Below, in pieces: positions 51,530 to 60,713 of a DNA stretch of 64,000 nt; position 1 is the first letter of the stretch, and each line of letters begins with the position of its first letter. The DNA is taken from NCBI GenBank assembly GCA_015063335.1, contig SVUH01000002.1, positions 1-64,000 on the forward strand, written 5' to 3'. The notes under the pieces are model-generated. The model was not told where the DNA came from, did no database searches, and worked only from the letters and a program-made list of their open reading frames with translations. Source of the DNA: Oscillospiraceae bacterium. GTDB taxonomy: Bacteria > Bacillota_A > Clostridia > Oscillospirales > CAG-272. The position numbers and the translations under genes are program-made.

Positions 51530-52254
51530 TTTTGTACCCCCTTGACTATATTTACGAACGCTTGCTCAAAGCTGTCAGTCCCTGCCGTTTCCTTTATGCT
51601 TTCGGCGGTTTCGCAGATCAAGAGCTTGCCGTCCTTCATAATGGCAATACGGTCGGAGAGCGCCTCCGCCTCCTCCATGTAGTGCGTTGTTAAAATTATT
51701 GTGACCTTGCCCTTGAGAGCGCGGATTATATCCCAAAGATCGCTGCGCGCGATAACGTCAAGTCCGAGAGTCGGCTCGTCGAGGAAAAGTATCTTCGGCT
51801 CGCTGATAAGTGCCATCGCAATACTCAGGCGTCTTTGCCAGCCGCCCGAAAGCTTGCCTGCCTTTCTGCCTATCACCTCGTCAAGTCCGAGTAGGTCGCA
51901 AAGCTCTCCGATCTTTTTAGCTCGTTTTTCCTTATTAAAGCCATGAACACCACAGATAAGATCAAGATTTTCTTTTACGGAAAGTCCGGGAGCTACTGCC
52001 GTTTCCTGCGGAGAGACCGCAATAAAGCTCTTGACAGCAATTGATTCGTACCTTACGCTCTTGCCAAAAAGATAAGCGTCGCCCTCCGTAGGGGAGGTGA
52101 GGCAGGAGAGCATTTTGATCGTGGTGGTCTTTCCCGCACCGTTTACGCCGAGCAGAGAAAAGAGCTCCCCCGCCTCTATGCTAAGTGATAGATCGTCAAC
52201 GGCGACTATATTCTTATAGCGCTTGGTGAGTCCTTCTATTTTTATAGCTTCCAT
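51526..52254 (-). CDS. ABC transporter ATP-binding protein
   Basis: The 242-residue ATPase has Walker A GVNGAGKTTTI (about residue 35), signature LSGGWQRR (Trp replaces the usual Gln/Met), Walker B ILFLDEPTLGLD and H-loop TTHYMEEAE, as in the drug-resistance (DrrA/Nod) group that pairs with ABC-2 permeases. It lies 3 nt after the TetR gene. Confidence 0.92.
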   Translation of the reverse strand: MEAIKIEGLTKRYKNIVAVDDLSLSIEAGELFSLLGVNGAGKTTTIKMLSCLTSPTEGDAYLFGKSVRYESIAVKSFIAVSPQETAVAPGLSVKENLDLICGVHGFNKEKRAKKIGELCDLLGLDEVIGRKAGKLSGGWQRRLSIAMALISEPKILFLDEPTLGLDVIARSDLWDIIRALKGKVTIILTTHYMEEAEALSDRIAIMKDGKLLICETAESIKETAGTDSFEQAFVNIVKGVQK

Positions 52255-52257
52255 CGT

Positions 52258-52821
52258 TTAATTCTCCTTTTGAGTGTGCCTTGCACGTATTCCGAGATAT
52301 ACGTCCGAGAGTATAGTGCTGATAAGCTCCCGATCAAGCGACAAAAATGAGGTTGCGAGCATTGTTCCTATGCCGTGAACGCAGGTCCACATCTCAAGAT
52401 GCATGAGTCTTGCCGTTTCAAGACTTACGCCGTTTGTTTTCATGATAATTTGCGCTGACTCTTCAAAATCAGACGACGCAGACATATCTTCGTCCGTTCT
52501 GTCGCGCATGAAAAGCAGCTTGAAAAGCTCCTTTTCCTCGTTAGCAAAGCGGATATACGCCATACCGTATGACTTATACTGCGGATATTTTCCGCTGCTC
52601 ATTTCCTTTTGCAAAAATTCGAGGTAAAGAGAGTAGGCGGCTTTAATTACCTCCTCCTCAAGCTCCTCCATTGACGAAAAGTTTGAAAAGATAGGTTGAG
52701 TCGAGCACCCTAGCGCTGCCGCTATGCTTCGCGCGTTAAGCGTAGCCTCGCCGTTTTCTCTTGCTAAATAAAGACCTGCTCTTATTATATCTTCTTTTGA
52801 AATTTTTACCTTTGGCGGCAT
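52258..52821 (-). CDS. TetR family transcriptional regulator
   Basis: The 187-residue protein has an N-terminal TetR HTH (IIRAGLYLARENGEATLNAR followed by SIAAALGCSTQPIFSNFSS) and a helical ligand domain. The start is the ATG at 52821 with AGGGAG 6 nt upstream. First gene of the exporter operon; a perfect palindrome in its promoter is the probable operator, so it likely represses itself and the exporter. Confidence 0.9.
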   Translation of the reverse strand: MPPKVKISKEDIIRAGLYLARENGEATLNARSIAAALGCSTQPIFSNFSSMEELEEEVIKAAYSLYLEFLQKEMSSGKYPQYKSYGMAYIRFANEEKELFKLLFMRDRTDEDMSASSDFEESAQIIMKTNGVSLETARLMHLEMWTCVHGIGTMLATSFLSLDRELISTILSDVYLGIRARHTQKEN

Positions 52822-52843
52822 AGCGTTCTCCCTAATATATCTA

Positions 52844-52857
52844 TTGTTATATAACAA
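52844..52857. promoter_or_regulatory. Putative TetR operator
   Basis: TTGTTATATAACAA is a perfect 14-bp palindrome lying between the -10 box and the regulator's start codon. Confidence 0.75.
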
Positions 52858-52862
52858 GTGTT

Positions 52863-52891
52863 ATTTTATCACATTACAAATACTTTGTCAA
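52863..52891 (-). promoter_or_regulatory. Promoter of the tetR-ABC operon
   Basis: On the minus strand TTGACA (52891-52886) and TAAAAT (52868-52863), 17-bp spacer. Confidence 0.85.
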
Positions 52892-52987
52892 TAGGAAACG
52901 TAAAAATATTTCACTTTTTGCACCACTTGCAATTTGTCGGAGCGTGTGGTATAATATTGCTTGTGTTTTAAGAAAGGGGGAAGGCTG

Positions 52988-53848
52988 TTGACGTATATTT
53001 TGTTGGTCATATGCGCGTTCTCGGTGTCAGCGCAAAACGTATCCAAGCAAAAATTTAACGAGCGAAGCCGAGGCGGAACGTATTTGTTTTCGGCAATGGT
53101 TGCGCTGTTCGCACTCCTTGTCTTTGCACTTACGGGCAAGGATTGGCAGTATTCCGCAGAGCTTCTTTTACCGTCGTTGGCTTTTGCGATTTTCTATGCG
53201 CTCATGACGTGCTCTGCCGTGCTTGCGATAAACTACGGCTCATTGGCAAAGACCTCGCTGATAATTTCTTGCTCATTGCTGATACCCACGCTTTACGGTA
53301 TAATATTCCTCGGCGAGGAGCTGTCGGCAACATTGCTGATAGGAGTCGCGCTTTTAGTTTTTTCCTTGATAACGGTAAACTATGAAAGGGACTCCGCAAA
53401 AAAGAAAATAACCGTTGAGTGGATAATATTCGTTACATTGGCGTTTTTGGGGAGCGGAATGTGCTCCGTTGTTCAGAGAGCTAAAACGGTATACCTCGGT
53501 AAAGAGGGCGACAGTCTTTTTATGGTGATCGCTCTCGGCGCCGTCAGCGTTATACTTGCAGGCGTCTCGTTGCTCTCGAAAAGGGAAAGATCTATCGCAA
53601 CCGACGTCATAAGACTCGGTTGGCTGCCTGCTCTCGTTTGCGGAGTCGCAAACGGGCTTACTAATTTTATCGTGATCTGCCTGAACAACCAAAGTTTTCC
53701 CGCGTCTGTGATGTTTCCCGTCATTTCGGGCGGAAACGTGATAATAGTTTTACTTTACTCCGTAATATTCAAAAAGGAACGCTTCGGCGTACGTCAGATA
53801 GTCGGCTTCGCCGCAGGTATTGCATCTATCGTTCTTTTGAATTTGTAA
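52988..53848 (+). CDS. DMT superfamily (EamA-like) transporter
   Basis: The 286-residue protein has ten hydrophobic segments in two related halves, the EamA layout (first half VSAQNVSKQKFNERSRGGTY, second half after about residue 145). It moves small metabolites; the substrate is unknown. The start is taken as the TTG at 52988 after GGGGGAAGG; no ATG gives a good N-terminus, so the start is uncertain. TTGCAA and TATAAT, 17 bp apart, precede it at about 52929-52957. Confidence 0.8.
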   Translation: MTYILLVICAFSVSAQNVSKQKFNERSRGGTYLFSAMVALFALLVFALTGKDWQYSAELLLPSLAFAIFYALMTCSAVLAINYGSLAKTSLIISCSLLIPTLYGIIFLGEELSATLLIGVALLVFSLITVNYERDSAKKKITVEWIIFVTLAFLGSGMCSVVQRAKTVYLGKEGDSLFMVIALGAVSVILAGVSLLSKRERSIATDVIRLGWLPALVCGVANGLTNFIVICLNNQSFPASVMFPVISGGNVIIVLLYSVIFKKERFGVRQIVGFAAGIASIVLLNL

Positions 53849-53871
53849 ATACCTAAAATTTAAAATGCATA

Positions 53872-53906
53872 AAAAAGAGCTGTCCCGAATTGGGACAGCT
53901 CTTTGC
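53872..53906. terminator. Bidirectional terminator
   Basis: A 13-bp stem AAAGAGCTGTCCC/GGGACAGCTCTTT with loop GAATT between convergent genes. Confidence 0.92.
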
Positions 53907-53917
53907 TGTTGAATTTA

Positions 53918-54658
53918 TTAACCGCCTATGATACCGCCCTGAGAATCGCTAGCAGGGAGTCCTACAAGGAAGGGCTTTGTACCAGAGGATATAGCAAGGT
54001 AGTAATCCTTGTTGTCGTACTTAACCTTGTACCATGTGCCAGTGGCATTCTTTGCAACTACAGTCATTGGCTTGGTTTGAGTATCTACGTTAGAAACGGA
54101 AATTATGTGACCTTCAGGCAAGTTCTTGTCGTATGTAAGAATTGTGCGCAAGTTTACGGTGTTAACACCTGTATCTGGCGTTTTAATTGTAAGTGTGAAC
54201 TGATCAGTAGGTTCGATTGCACTGAAGTTTGTGTCTTCGATATTGGTTGTTACATAATTAGAATTTGCATAAAGCTCTTGATTGTTGTAAGATACTTTGT
54301 ACCACACGGTTTCGACACCGCTTTCGGAAATAGTAGCTTCTGCAACAACGGTAAGCTGAGTTTTTTCCTCTATGGTTGTTATCGCTTTAGCGCTTCTGCT
54401 TGCTTCAGCACGGAGATACATCATGCACATAGAATACGCAGTAAAGTTTCTTACTGCCCACTCATCCTCGTTACCATTATTTGTATCACTTTCAGCGTCT
54501 GTTTCATCAGTAGAGGGAGTAGTGGTGATACCTACAAATCCGTCGTCATCCTCGAAATCGTCGCCGTTGTTGCCGACGTCGTTGCCGTTGTCACAAGCAA
54601 CGAGGGAAACGGAAAGCATCATTATGAGCGCGAGAAGAAGGGCAAGTGTTTTTTTCAT
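53918..54658 (-). CDS. Lipoprotein with two SH3-like domains
   Basis: The 246-residue protein has a lipoprotein signal (KKTLALLLALIMMLSVSLVAC, Cys at about residue 22). An acidic Asn/Asp/Gly-rich linker (about 23-70) follows, then two bacterial SH3-type repeats (each with a WYKV strand: VWYKVSYNNQELYANSNYV and TWYKVKYDNKDYYLA). SH3b domains usually bind peptidoglycan. It is a surface protein of unknown partner, with its own promoter. Confidence 0.82.
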   Translation of the reverse strand: MKKTLALLLALIMMLSVSLVACDNGNDVGNNGDDFEDDDGFVGITTTPSTDETDAESDTNNGNEDEWAVRNFTAYSMCMMYLRAEASRSAKAITTIEEKTQLTVVAEATISESGVETVWYKVSYNNQELYANSNYVTTNIEDTNFSAIEPTDQFTLTIKTPDTGVNTVNLRTILTYDKNLPEGHIISVSNVDTQTKPMTVVAKNATGTWYKVKYDNKDYYLAISSGTKPFLVGLPASDSQGGIIGG

Positions 54659-54743
54659 TTTAATTCTCCTTAATTTTGTACGTTTTTATTGATTTATGTC
54701 AGAGTTTTCCGCGAACGGAAAGACTCAAATATATACTGCATTT

Positions 54744-54773
54744 ATTATATCATAATAATATAGTATATGTCAA
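54744..54773 (-). promoter_or_regulatory. Promoter of the SH3 lipoprotein gene
   Basis: On the minus strand TTGACA (54773-54768) and TATAAT (54749-54744), 18-bp spacer. The leader contains a small hairpin TTTCCG-CGAA-CGGAAA (54706-54721). Confidence 0.8.
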
Positions 54774-54817
54774 GCACAAAAATGAATTTTTACAAAAAAC
54801 TTTTCGCCCGATTTCGA

Positions 54818-55591
54818 TCAAACGGAGCTGTTCTTTATGAGAATGCGAATTGCCTCGATCGCGCACGAAATTGCCTTCTCGGTGTCGTGCGCCTCGTCGT
54901 CCTTTGTGTCAAGTCCCGCGTTGTATCTTTCCTGATTCCACACGCAAAGAAATACCGCTCCGCAACGCAGATCGAGCGCCGAGCCTACGGTGAAAAGCGT
55001 GGACGACTCCATCTCGCTTGCGAGAACTCCGAGTCGCTTCCAAGCTTCCCATTTTTCTTCAAGCTGGCGTGCTATGGGCATGCGTGCGGGGGAATGCTGA
55101 CCGTAAAAGGAGTCCTTGCTCTGTACCACGCCCGTGTGATACGGATAGTCCGCGTTTTTTACCGCCTGTGTGAGTGCAAAAAGCACCTCCGTGTCGGGTA
55201 CGGCAGGGAACTCGGGCGGAGCGTACTCGTGCGAGGTACCGTCCTGACGGACGGCTCCCGATGCTATGACAACGTCCCCGGCGCAGACCTTTGTTGAAAT
55301 ACCGCCGCACGTTCCGACTCGTATCATTGTAGTCGCACCGCAAGCGGCAAGCTCCTCGGCAGCGATCGCCGTTGACGGTCCACCGATGCCCGTCGAGCAA
55401 ACGGTCACCGTCTCACCCTCAAGCGTGCCGTTATAAACGGTATATTCTCGGTTGGTGCTTACGTGGTGAGGATTTTCGAGAAACGATGCTATCTGCTTAC
55501 AGCGAGCGGGGTCGCCGGGCAGAATACAGTATTTACCTACCTCACCCTTGGAAAGATTTATATGGTACTGCTTTTGAGCGTGTTCAAGCAT
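54818..55591 (-). CDS. udp: Uridine phosphorylase
   Basis: Cleaves uridine with phosphate to uracil and ribose 1-phosphate in nucleoside salvage. The 257-residue PNP_UDP_1 protein has YCILPGDPARCKQIASFLEN (about residue 21), GTCGGIS (about residue 94) and the substrate segment SEMESSTLF (about residue 192). It is 14 nt after the aldose-epimerase-like gene; both act on sugars or nucleosides. Confidence 0.9.
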   Translation of the reverse strand: MLEHAQKQYHINLSKGEVGKYCILPGDPARCKQIASFLENPHHVSTNREYTVYNGTLEGETVTVCSTGIGGPSTAIAAEELAACGATTMIRVGTCGGISTKVCAGDVVIASGAVRQDGTSHEYAPPEFPAVPDTEVLFALTQAVKNADYPYHTGVVQSKDSFYGQHSPARMPIARQLEEKWEAWKRLGVLASEMESSTLFTVGSALDLRCGAVFLCVWNQERYNAGLDTKDDEAHDTEKAISCAIEAIRILIKNSSV

Positions 55592-55605
55592 AATTTGCTC
55601 CTTGA

Positions 55606-56475
55606 TCAGTTAAATATCATTGAGTATTCGAGGGTTACGTCCTTGCCGCTTTCTATGTGGAACATGTCGCACTTCGCCGTAAGCTCGTCGACCTCTCCGT
55701 CGAATGAAGGCAGACCGCACCAAGGCTCGATGCAAACGTAGGGCGCGTCGCTTCTCGGCTTATGCCAAAGTCCGAGATAGGGCATATCCTTATATTCGAG
55801 CGTTACAGAGCGAGAGGACTGCGCGCACTTAAGTGTTGCGCTGCTTGCGACTCTCGACATAAATATTGAGTCAATATCAAAAAGGCTGTGGCGAAGCGGT
55901 ATAATGCGTGAATCCTTGAGGGGGTATGCACGCTTTTTGCCTGTATTGAAGCAGGTGTCGGAGGAGATAAGCTCATCGGGGGTGCAATCCTCGCCAAACT
56001 CTACGCACCAGTCCTCAAAGCTGCCGACGTCGAGCGGAACGTTGAATGCGGGGTGCGCACCGAAGGTCGCGGGCATGATAGATGTGCCTGTATTTAGAAT
56101 GTTTGTGATAGATGTGAGCTTGTTGCCCGTCAAGGTATAGGTGATCGACAGACAAAAGGCGAACGGGTACTGTTCAAGAGTAAAGTCGTTTTGAGTAAGC
56201 ACGAACGTTACGGACTCCTCGGAGCTTTGCTTTGCACAAAAAACGCTGTGGCGTGCAAAGCCGTGAGTGCCCATTTGATATTCTTTGCCTTTGTGGGTAT
56301 ATCTACCTTGGAAAAATCTTCCGCAAATTGGGAAGAGAACGGGTGCTTGACCTGCCCAGTAGGCGGGATTGCCCTGCCACATATATTCGCATCCGTTTTT
56401 GACTACTGAAACTATTTCTGCGCCCTTATCGGATATTTTTACAGTTAAATCGTTGTTTTTTAGAGTATATATCAT
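55606..56475 (-). CDS. Aldose 1-epimerase family protein
   Basis: The 289-residue protein has the galactose-mutarotase fold pattern: GAEIVSVVKNGCEYMWQGNP (about residue 18), PVLFPICGRFF, GTHGFAR with the conserved His, GAHPAFNVPL with the second His, and CIEPWCGLPS near the C-terminus. It belongs to the LacX/YeaD-like subgroup, possibly a hexose (phosphate) mutarotase. The ATG at 56475 follows AAGGAG; the open frame upstream of it is not coding. Confidence 0.88.
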   Translation of the reverse strand: MIYTLKNNDLTVKISDKGAEIVSVVKNGCEYMWQGNPAYWAGQAPVLFPICGRFFQGRYTHKGKEYQMGTHGFARHSVFCAKQSSEESVTFVLTQNDFTLEQYPFAFCLSITYTLTGNKLTSITNILNTGTSIMPATFGAHPAFNVPLDVGSFEDWCVEFGEDCTPDELISSDTCFNTGKKRAYPLKDSRIIPLRHSLFDIDSIFMSRVASSATLKCAQSSRSVTLEYKDMPYLGLWHKPRSDAPYVCIEPWCGLPSFDGEVDELTAKCDMFHIESGKDVTLEYSMIFN

Positions 56476-56509
56476 AGTCGTATTTCTCCTTAAAGTATTA
56501 TTTACAAAT

Positions 56510-56538
56510 ATTATAACAATAATATACTTGATTTTCAA
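56510..56538 (-). promoter_or_regulatory. Promoter of the epimerase-udp operon
   Basis: On the minus strand TTGAAA (56538-56533) and TATAAT (56515-56510), 17-bp spacer. Confidence 0.75.
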
Positions 56539-56595
56539 GTCATATTCGCAATATTTTTGTAAATAATAAATTTGAACATCGGTATCGGAGGAAAT

Positions 56596-57594
56596 ATGAA
56601 AAATAGGATAATTAAACTTAATGACGTTTACGTAAGCGGTGTGTCGTCGGTTGTCGGAAAGCATGAGGCGGCGGGGCCCATGGGGGATAAATTTGATTTT
56701 TGCGACGTAAGCGACTCGTTCGGTTCGCCGACTTGGGAAAAGGCGGAGAGCGCGATGCAGAAAAAGGCATTTGAAATTTTACTTGACAAATGCGACCTTA
56801 CGGTTGAGGATTTTGGCGTTATGTTTGCGGGAGATTTGCAAAACCAATGTGTAGGCTCGTCGTACGGTCTTTTGGAATTTCCCATTCCGTATATAGGGCT
56901 TTACGGCGCTTGCTCGACTGCGGCAGAGGGGCTGATGCTTGCGGCGATGAGTGTGTCTGCGGGACATTTTGACCTTGCCGCCGCCGTTACCTCGTCGCAT
57001 TATCTCGCGGCAGAGCGACAGTATCGCTCGCCCACCGAATACGGCGCGCAACGCTCACCAACTGCTCAATGGACGGTTACGGGCGCAGGCGCGTTTGCCG
57101 TAGGACGGACGGGTACTGTTAAAATTACCGAGGCATGCCCCGGAATAGTTATGGACAAGGGGATAAACGACGCGTCGAATATGGGCGCGGCGATGGCGCC
57201 TGCAGCGGCAAGCACGCTTCTTGCGTACTTTGAGGAAAGCGGACTTTCACCCTCGGATTTCGACGGCATATTTACAGGCGACCTCGGATACGAGGGTGGA
57301 ACTATACTTTGCGAGTTGCTTTCGGATAAGGGCATCGATATACGCGCGGTTTATAACGACTGCGGCGTTATGATATACGACAGAATAAAGCAGGACAAGC
57401 ATGCGGGCGGCTCGGGCTGCGGTTGCTCCGCGACCGTCTTTGCGGCGGATATATGGAAGCGCTTACAATGCGGTGTGCTTAAAAACGTGTTGCTTATCGG
57501 CACGGGCGCTATGATGAGTCCGTCGAGCATTCAGCAGGGGTTAAATATACCTTCTGTTGCACATCTCGTAAGGTTTGAATATGGGGGTAAATGA
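56596..57594 (+). CDS. spoVAD: Stage V sporulation protein AD
   Basis: SpoVAD is the thiolase-fold protein that binds dipicolinic acid for its uptake into the spore. The 332-residue protein shows the family blocks GPMGDKFDFCDVSDSFGSPT (about residue 28), YGACSTAAEGLMLA (about residue 105) and GCGCSATVFAADIW near the end. The ATG at 56596 follows GGAGG by 4 nt. spoVAE follows with a 4-nt overlap. spoVAC, usually just upstream, is absent here. Confidence 0.95.
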   Translation: MKNRIIKLNDVYVSGVSSVVGKHEAAGPMGDKFDFCDVSDSFGSPTWEKAESAMQKKAFEILLDKCDLTVEDFGVMFAGDLQNQCVGSSYGLLEFPIPYIGLYGACSTAAEGLMLAAMSVSAGHFDLAAAVTSSHYLAAERQYRSPTEYGAQRSPTAQWTVTGAGAFAVGRTGTVKITEACPGIVMDKGINDASNMGAAMAPAAASTLLAYFEESGLSPSDFDGIFTGDLGYEGGTILCELLSDKGIDIRAVYNDCGVMIYDRIKQDKHAGGSGCGCSATVFAADIWKRLQCGVLKNVLLIGTGAMMSPSSIQQGLNIPSVAHLVRFEYGGK

Positions 57595-57959
57595 TGGATA
57601 TTGTGCTTGATTACGTTTGGGCGTTTGTTATTGGCGGTGCGTTTTGTATCGTTGCGCAGATACTCATAGATAAAACCTCGCTGACTCCGGCGAGAATACT
57701 CGTAGGCTACGTCGTAGCGGGCGTCATACTCGGAGCGGTAGGGCTTTACGAGCCACTTATGAATTTTGCGGGCGCGGGTGCGTCCACACCTCTTACGGGT
57801 TTTGGCTACGTCATAGCAAAAGGAGTAAAGACCGCCGTGACGGAAAAGGGAGCTTTCGGGATACTTGAGGGTGGACTTGCCGCCTCTGCGGCAGTCATTT
57901 CAGCAGTGCTTGTGTTTTCCTTTCTTGCGGCACTTATGGGGAGAAGAAGACCAAAGTAA
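57591..57959 (+). CDS. spoVAE: Stage V sporulation protein AE
   Basis: The 122-residue membrane protein with three to four hydrophobic segments matches SpoVAE(b), part of the dipicolinate channel: CIVAQILIDKTSLTPARILV (about residue 19) and TGFGYVIAKGVKTAVTEKGA (about residue 69). It overlaps spoVAD by 4 nt and is followed at once by a terminator, so the operon is only two genes long. Confidence 0.92.
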   Translation: MMDIVLDYVWAFVIGGAFCIVAQILIDKTSLTPARILVGYVVAGVILGAVGLYEPLMNFAGAGASTPLTGFGYVIAKGVKTAVTEKGAFGILEGGLAASAAVISAVLVFSFLAALMGRRRPK

Positions 57960-57994
57960 AAAAACGGCTGACTCAAACGAGTCAGCCGTTTTTG
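57960..57994. terminator. Bidirectional terminator between spoVAE and khpB
   Basis: A 15-bp stem AAAAACGGCTGACTC/GAGTCAGCCGTTTTT, loop AAAC. Confidence 0.93.
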
Positions 57995-57996
57995 TT

Positions 57997-58641
57997 TTAG
58001 TTCTCCTCAAGGAAAACTACGATCTTTCTGTTGTTTTCAGAACCTATGGAGTTGGTGGAAACACCCTCGATGTTCTGTATTTCAGAGTGGATTATACGTC
58101 TCTCATAAGGGTTCATAGGCTCGAGCATAACGCTCTTCTTGTATTTCTGAACCTTAGCAGCCATGCGTCTTGCAAGTGCACGGAGAGTTTCCTCGCGTTT
58201 TGCGCGGTAGCCCTCAACGTCAACAGTTACCTTAACGTATTCGCCCTTCTTGCCGTCAACTCTCTTGTTTGCCGCAAGATTTGCAAGGTACTGCAGGGAA
58301 TCGAGTGTGTCACCGTGGTGTCCTATAAGAACTGCTGCGGATTCACCCGTAACACTTATTCTCTTTTCTCCGTTTTCGCCGTCACTCATTTCTACGTCAG
58401 CGGTGATGCCCATGTCGCTAAGAAGCGTGTTTATAAAGTCAAGAGCATTCTGCTCGCCGCCCGTAATATAGGACGCGCTGATTTTTGCGTTTACCGCACC
58501 GATTCCGAAAAGACCGCCTTTTTTGGGCTCTTCGAGAACGGTATATTCAATCTTATCCGCATTGGGAGCGCCGAGCTCGCTTACTGCAATTGCAACGGCT
58601 TCCTCAATTGTTTTAGCGGTTGTAATAACTTCCTTTTTCAC
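57997..58641 (-). CDS. khpB: RNA-binding protein KhpB (Jag/EloR)
   Basis: The 214-residue protein has an N-terminal Jag domain (TTAKTIEEAVAIAVSELG, GLFGIGAVNAKI), a KH domain (about residues 78-145, with the loop IGHHGDTLDSLQYL where GHHG replaces the more usual GKRG) and an R3H domain (about 150-212, MNPYERRIIHSEIQ). KhpB binds RNA and influences cell elongation in Gram-positives. It follows yidC, the standard position. Confidence 0.93.
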   Translation of the reverse strand: MKKEVITTAKTIEEAVAIAVSELGAPNADKIEYTVLEEPKKGGLFGIGAVNAKISASYITGGEQNALDFINTLLSDMGITADVEMSDGENGEKRISVTGESAAVLIGHHGDTLDSLQYLANLAANKRVDGKKGEYVKVTVDVEGYRAKREETLRALARRMAAKVQKYKKSVMLEPMNPYERRIIHSEIQNIEGVSTNSIGSENNRKIVVFLEEN

Positions 58642-58646
58642 TTTTG

Positions 58647-59954
58647 TTATTCTCCGTCTGTATTTTTATTGTCTGTGTCGTTGGCGGTATTGTCAGCTTT
58701 CTTTGCGGACTTTTTCGCCTTTTTCTCTTTTTTCTCTTTTGCCAGCTTTTTAGCTTTCTTTTCTTCTTCTTTTTCCTTGTTTTCCTCGGTATTGTCCTTC
58801 TTCAAGAAGCCGTTTCCGAAAAGACTTGAAAGCTTTGGCGCTTGAGCCTGTGCTGCCTCCTCCTCGGCCTTTTGAGCCTCGAGAGCCTCACGGCGCTGTT
58901 TGCCGCGTTCAGCAGTATCGGCGTAGTCCTCGTCGTCGATATAGTGGAGCGAGCGGACGACCTTGCCGGATTTATTGGTCTTTGATACCTTTTCAGCCTT
59001 GGCGTTTATTTCCTTCTCAGCTGCCTTCAGCTCTTCCTCTGTAAAGGTAGGAAGAGGCATAGCCTTCTTTAGAATATACTGCTTGAGAACGCCTAAAAGG
59101 CTCTTGAATATCCAGTATACACCTATAGCCGCAGGAACACCAAAGGTAATAAATACGCTCATTACGGGCATCATGAAGTCCATCATGGTGTTGGAGCAGC
59201 CCATTGCCTTGTCGGTGACCTCAGGCTGATACGTCAGCTTTCTTGTCATCTTCATGCTGAAGAAGTATGCAAGGAACGTGAGTATCGGAACGAGCAAAAG
59301 AATTGCCGACTGGGTAAGGAAAAATCCCTCTCCACTGAAATTGAACGATGCGAGAAGATCAGGCGTATCCTTAAGGTCGATGAAATTAAAGATCTTGAGG
59401 TTAGGCAGATTGTTGAATGCCGACTTGCTGAGTCCCTCAACTCCCGAAAAATACTCCCAGCCCATTTCTTTCATCTTACCGAGAAGGTCGATGGTATTTC
59501 CGGAAACGAACTTATATTCGGGATCGTAAGCCGACACTACGGTGGAGATCTGGCTTATGGTCGAATCGGAAAACTGGCAGATATACTTGAGAGGGTCCTT
59601 GATAATGTTGAAGAGCGCGATGAGAACGGGGAACTGGATAAGAAGGGGAAGACAGCCGCTCATGGGGTTGTAGCCTTCCTTCTGGTAAAGCTCCTGGATC
59701 TCCTGACTCATTTTTTGCTTAGTAGGGTTATCGTCACGTCCTGCGTACTTTTTGCGGATAGCCATTTCCTTAGGACGGAGCTTTGCTTGCTTAATGGAGT
59801 TTTTCTGTTGCTTTATACCGAAGGGCAGAAGAACGATCTCGAGAATTACGGCAAAAACAAAGAGCGCCAGAATATACTGGTTGCCCGTTATCATGCTGCA
59901 AAAACGAATTACGTAGCCAAACGGTATATTAATAATATCCCAAATTGAACTCAT
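58647..59954 (-). CDS. yidC: Membrane protein insertase YidC/OxaA
   Basis: Inserts and folds membrane proteins. The 435-residue protein starts directly in membrane segments (no long outer domain, the Gram-positive Oxa1 type). It has the conserved IKQQKNSIKQAKLRPKEMAI hydrophilic groove loop (about residue 48) and GCLPLLIQFPVLIALFNII (about residue 98). An unusually long charged C-terminal tail (about 330-435, rich in Lys, Glu and Ala) probably contacts ribosomes. It is between yidD and khpB. Confidence 0.93.
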   Translation of the reverse strand: MSSIWDIINIPFGYVIRFCSMITGNQYILALFVFAVILEIVLLPFGIKQQKNSIKQAKLRPKEMAIRKKYAGRDDNPTKQKMSQEIQELYQKEGYNPMSGCLPLLIQFPVLIALFNIIKDPLKYICQFSDSTISQISTVVSAYDPEYKFVSGNTIDLLGKMKEMGWEYFSGVEGLSKSAFNNLPNLKIFNFIDLKDTPDLLASFNFSGEGFFLTQSAILLLVPILTFLAYFFSMKMTRKLTYQPEVTDKAMGCSNTMMDFMMPVMSVFITFGVPAAIGVYWIFKSLLGVLKQYILKKAMPLPTFTEEELKAAEKEINAKAEKVSKTNKSGKVVRSLHYIDDEDYADTAERGKQRREALEAQKAEEEAAQAQAPKLSSLFGNGFLKKDNTEENKEKEEEKKAKKLAKEKKEKKAKKSAKKADNTANDTDNKNTDGE

Positions 59955-60043
59955 TTGAATTTTAGTTTCCGCAAAGGGATCAATGCGGAAAATCCTCTCT
60001 TAAATATTAGCGGCAGTCATTGTTCGGTACCGCACGGCCGAAG

Positions 60044-60304
60044 CTATTCTTTCCCTCTCCGTTTATATTTGGGGATCTTCTTGGGTTTCCTCTCGGGTAC
60101 GGGATCGTATCCGCCCACGCAGAATGGATTGCAGCGCAGTACGCGCCACAAAGAAAGACCAAATCCCACGAAAAAGCCACGTTTCGTAAATGCCTCTAAG
60201 GCATAGGCGGAGCATGTAGGATAAAACCTACAGCACGGAGTTCTTTTAAGGGGGGATAAGAATTTCTGATAAAAGCGAATCAGCAAAATGCAAACGTGCT
60301 TCAT
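60044..60304 (-). CDS. yidD: Membrane protein insertion efficiency factor YidD
   Basis: The 86-residue protein has the YidD hallmarks: [40 protein letters not shown] and [14 protein letters not shown]. It is a small membrane-associated helper of insertion. It overlaps rnpA by 4 nt and lies 89 nt before yidC; that gap holds a hairpin (59966-59991). Confidence 0.93.
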   Translation of the reverse strand: MKHVCILLIRFYQKFLSPLKRTPCCRFYPTCSAYALEAFTKRGFFVGFGLSLWRVLRCNPFCVGGYDPVPERKPKKIPKYKRRGKE

Positions 60305-60696
60305 TGTATTTTTTCCTGTGCCTTGGGAGAAGACAGAAGTCCAAGCTCACCAAAGGCCCGTATCAGCTCGCGCGCCACGTCCGTGCTTTTCGCGGATACG
60401 ATCGCACTTCGCGGACTGATGACGATAAGATTTCCTGTTTTGAGCTCTGTTTTGACCGAGTCGTAGGCCGCGCGAATGACTCGCTTTGCGCGGTTACGTT
60501 CAACTGCGCCGCCAAGCTTTTTGGAAACGGAAAGTCCCAATCGGTTGACGTATATCTTTTGCGGATGAGCATTTTTGAGCTTTTCCGCTTTCAGGTCGCG
60601 CAGAATATAAACGGCGACGTACTTACCTACGCTGCGCTTGCCGCGTCTGAAAGTCTTGTCATACAGATGATGCTCTTTAATTGCAACGTTTTTCAT
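60301..60696 (-). CDS. rnpA: Ribonuclease P protein component
   Basis: Protein subunit of RNase P, which trims tRNA 5' ends. The 131-residue basic protein has the RNR signature region ([20 protein letters not shown]) and [13 protein letters not shown] before it. The ATG at 60696 is chosen; a GTG at 60708 in frame is also possible, and neither has a strong Shine-Dalgarno match. It follows rpmH after a terminator-like hairpin. Confidence 0.93.
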   Translation of the reverse strand: MKNVAIKEHHLYDKTFRRGKRSVGKYVAVYILRDLKAEKLKNAHPQKIYVNRLGLSVSKKLGGAVERNRAKRVIRAAYDSVKTELKTGNLIVISPRSAIVSAKSTDVARELIRAFGELGLLSSPKAQEKIQ

Positions 60697-60713
60697 AAAA
60701 ATACCCACATATC

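Noticed and set aside
57865..58845. 326-codon plus-strand frame
   Set aside because: Runs antisense to khpB and the yidC tail across a terminator; Phe/Ser-rich shadow.
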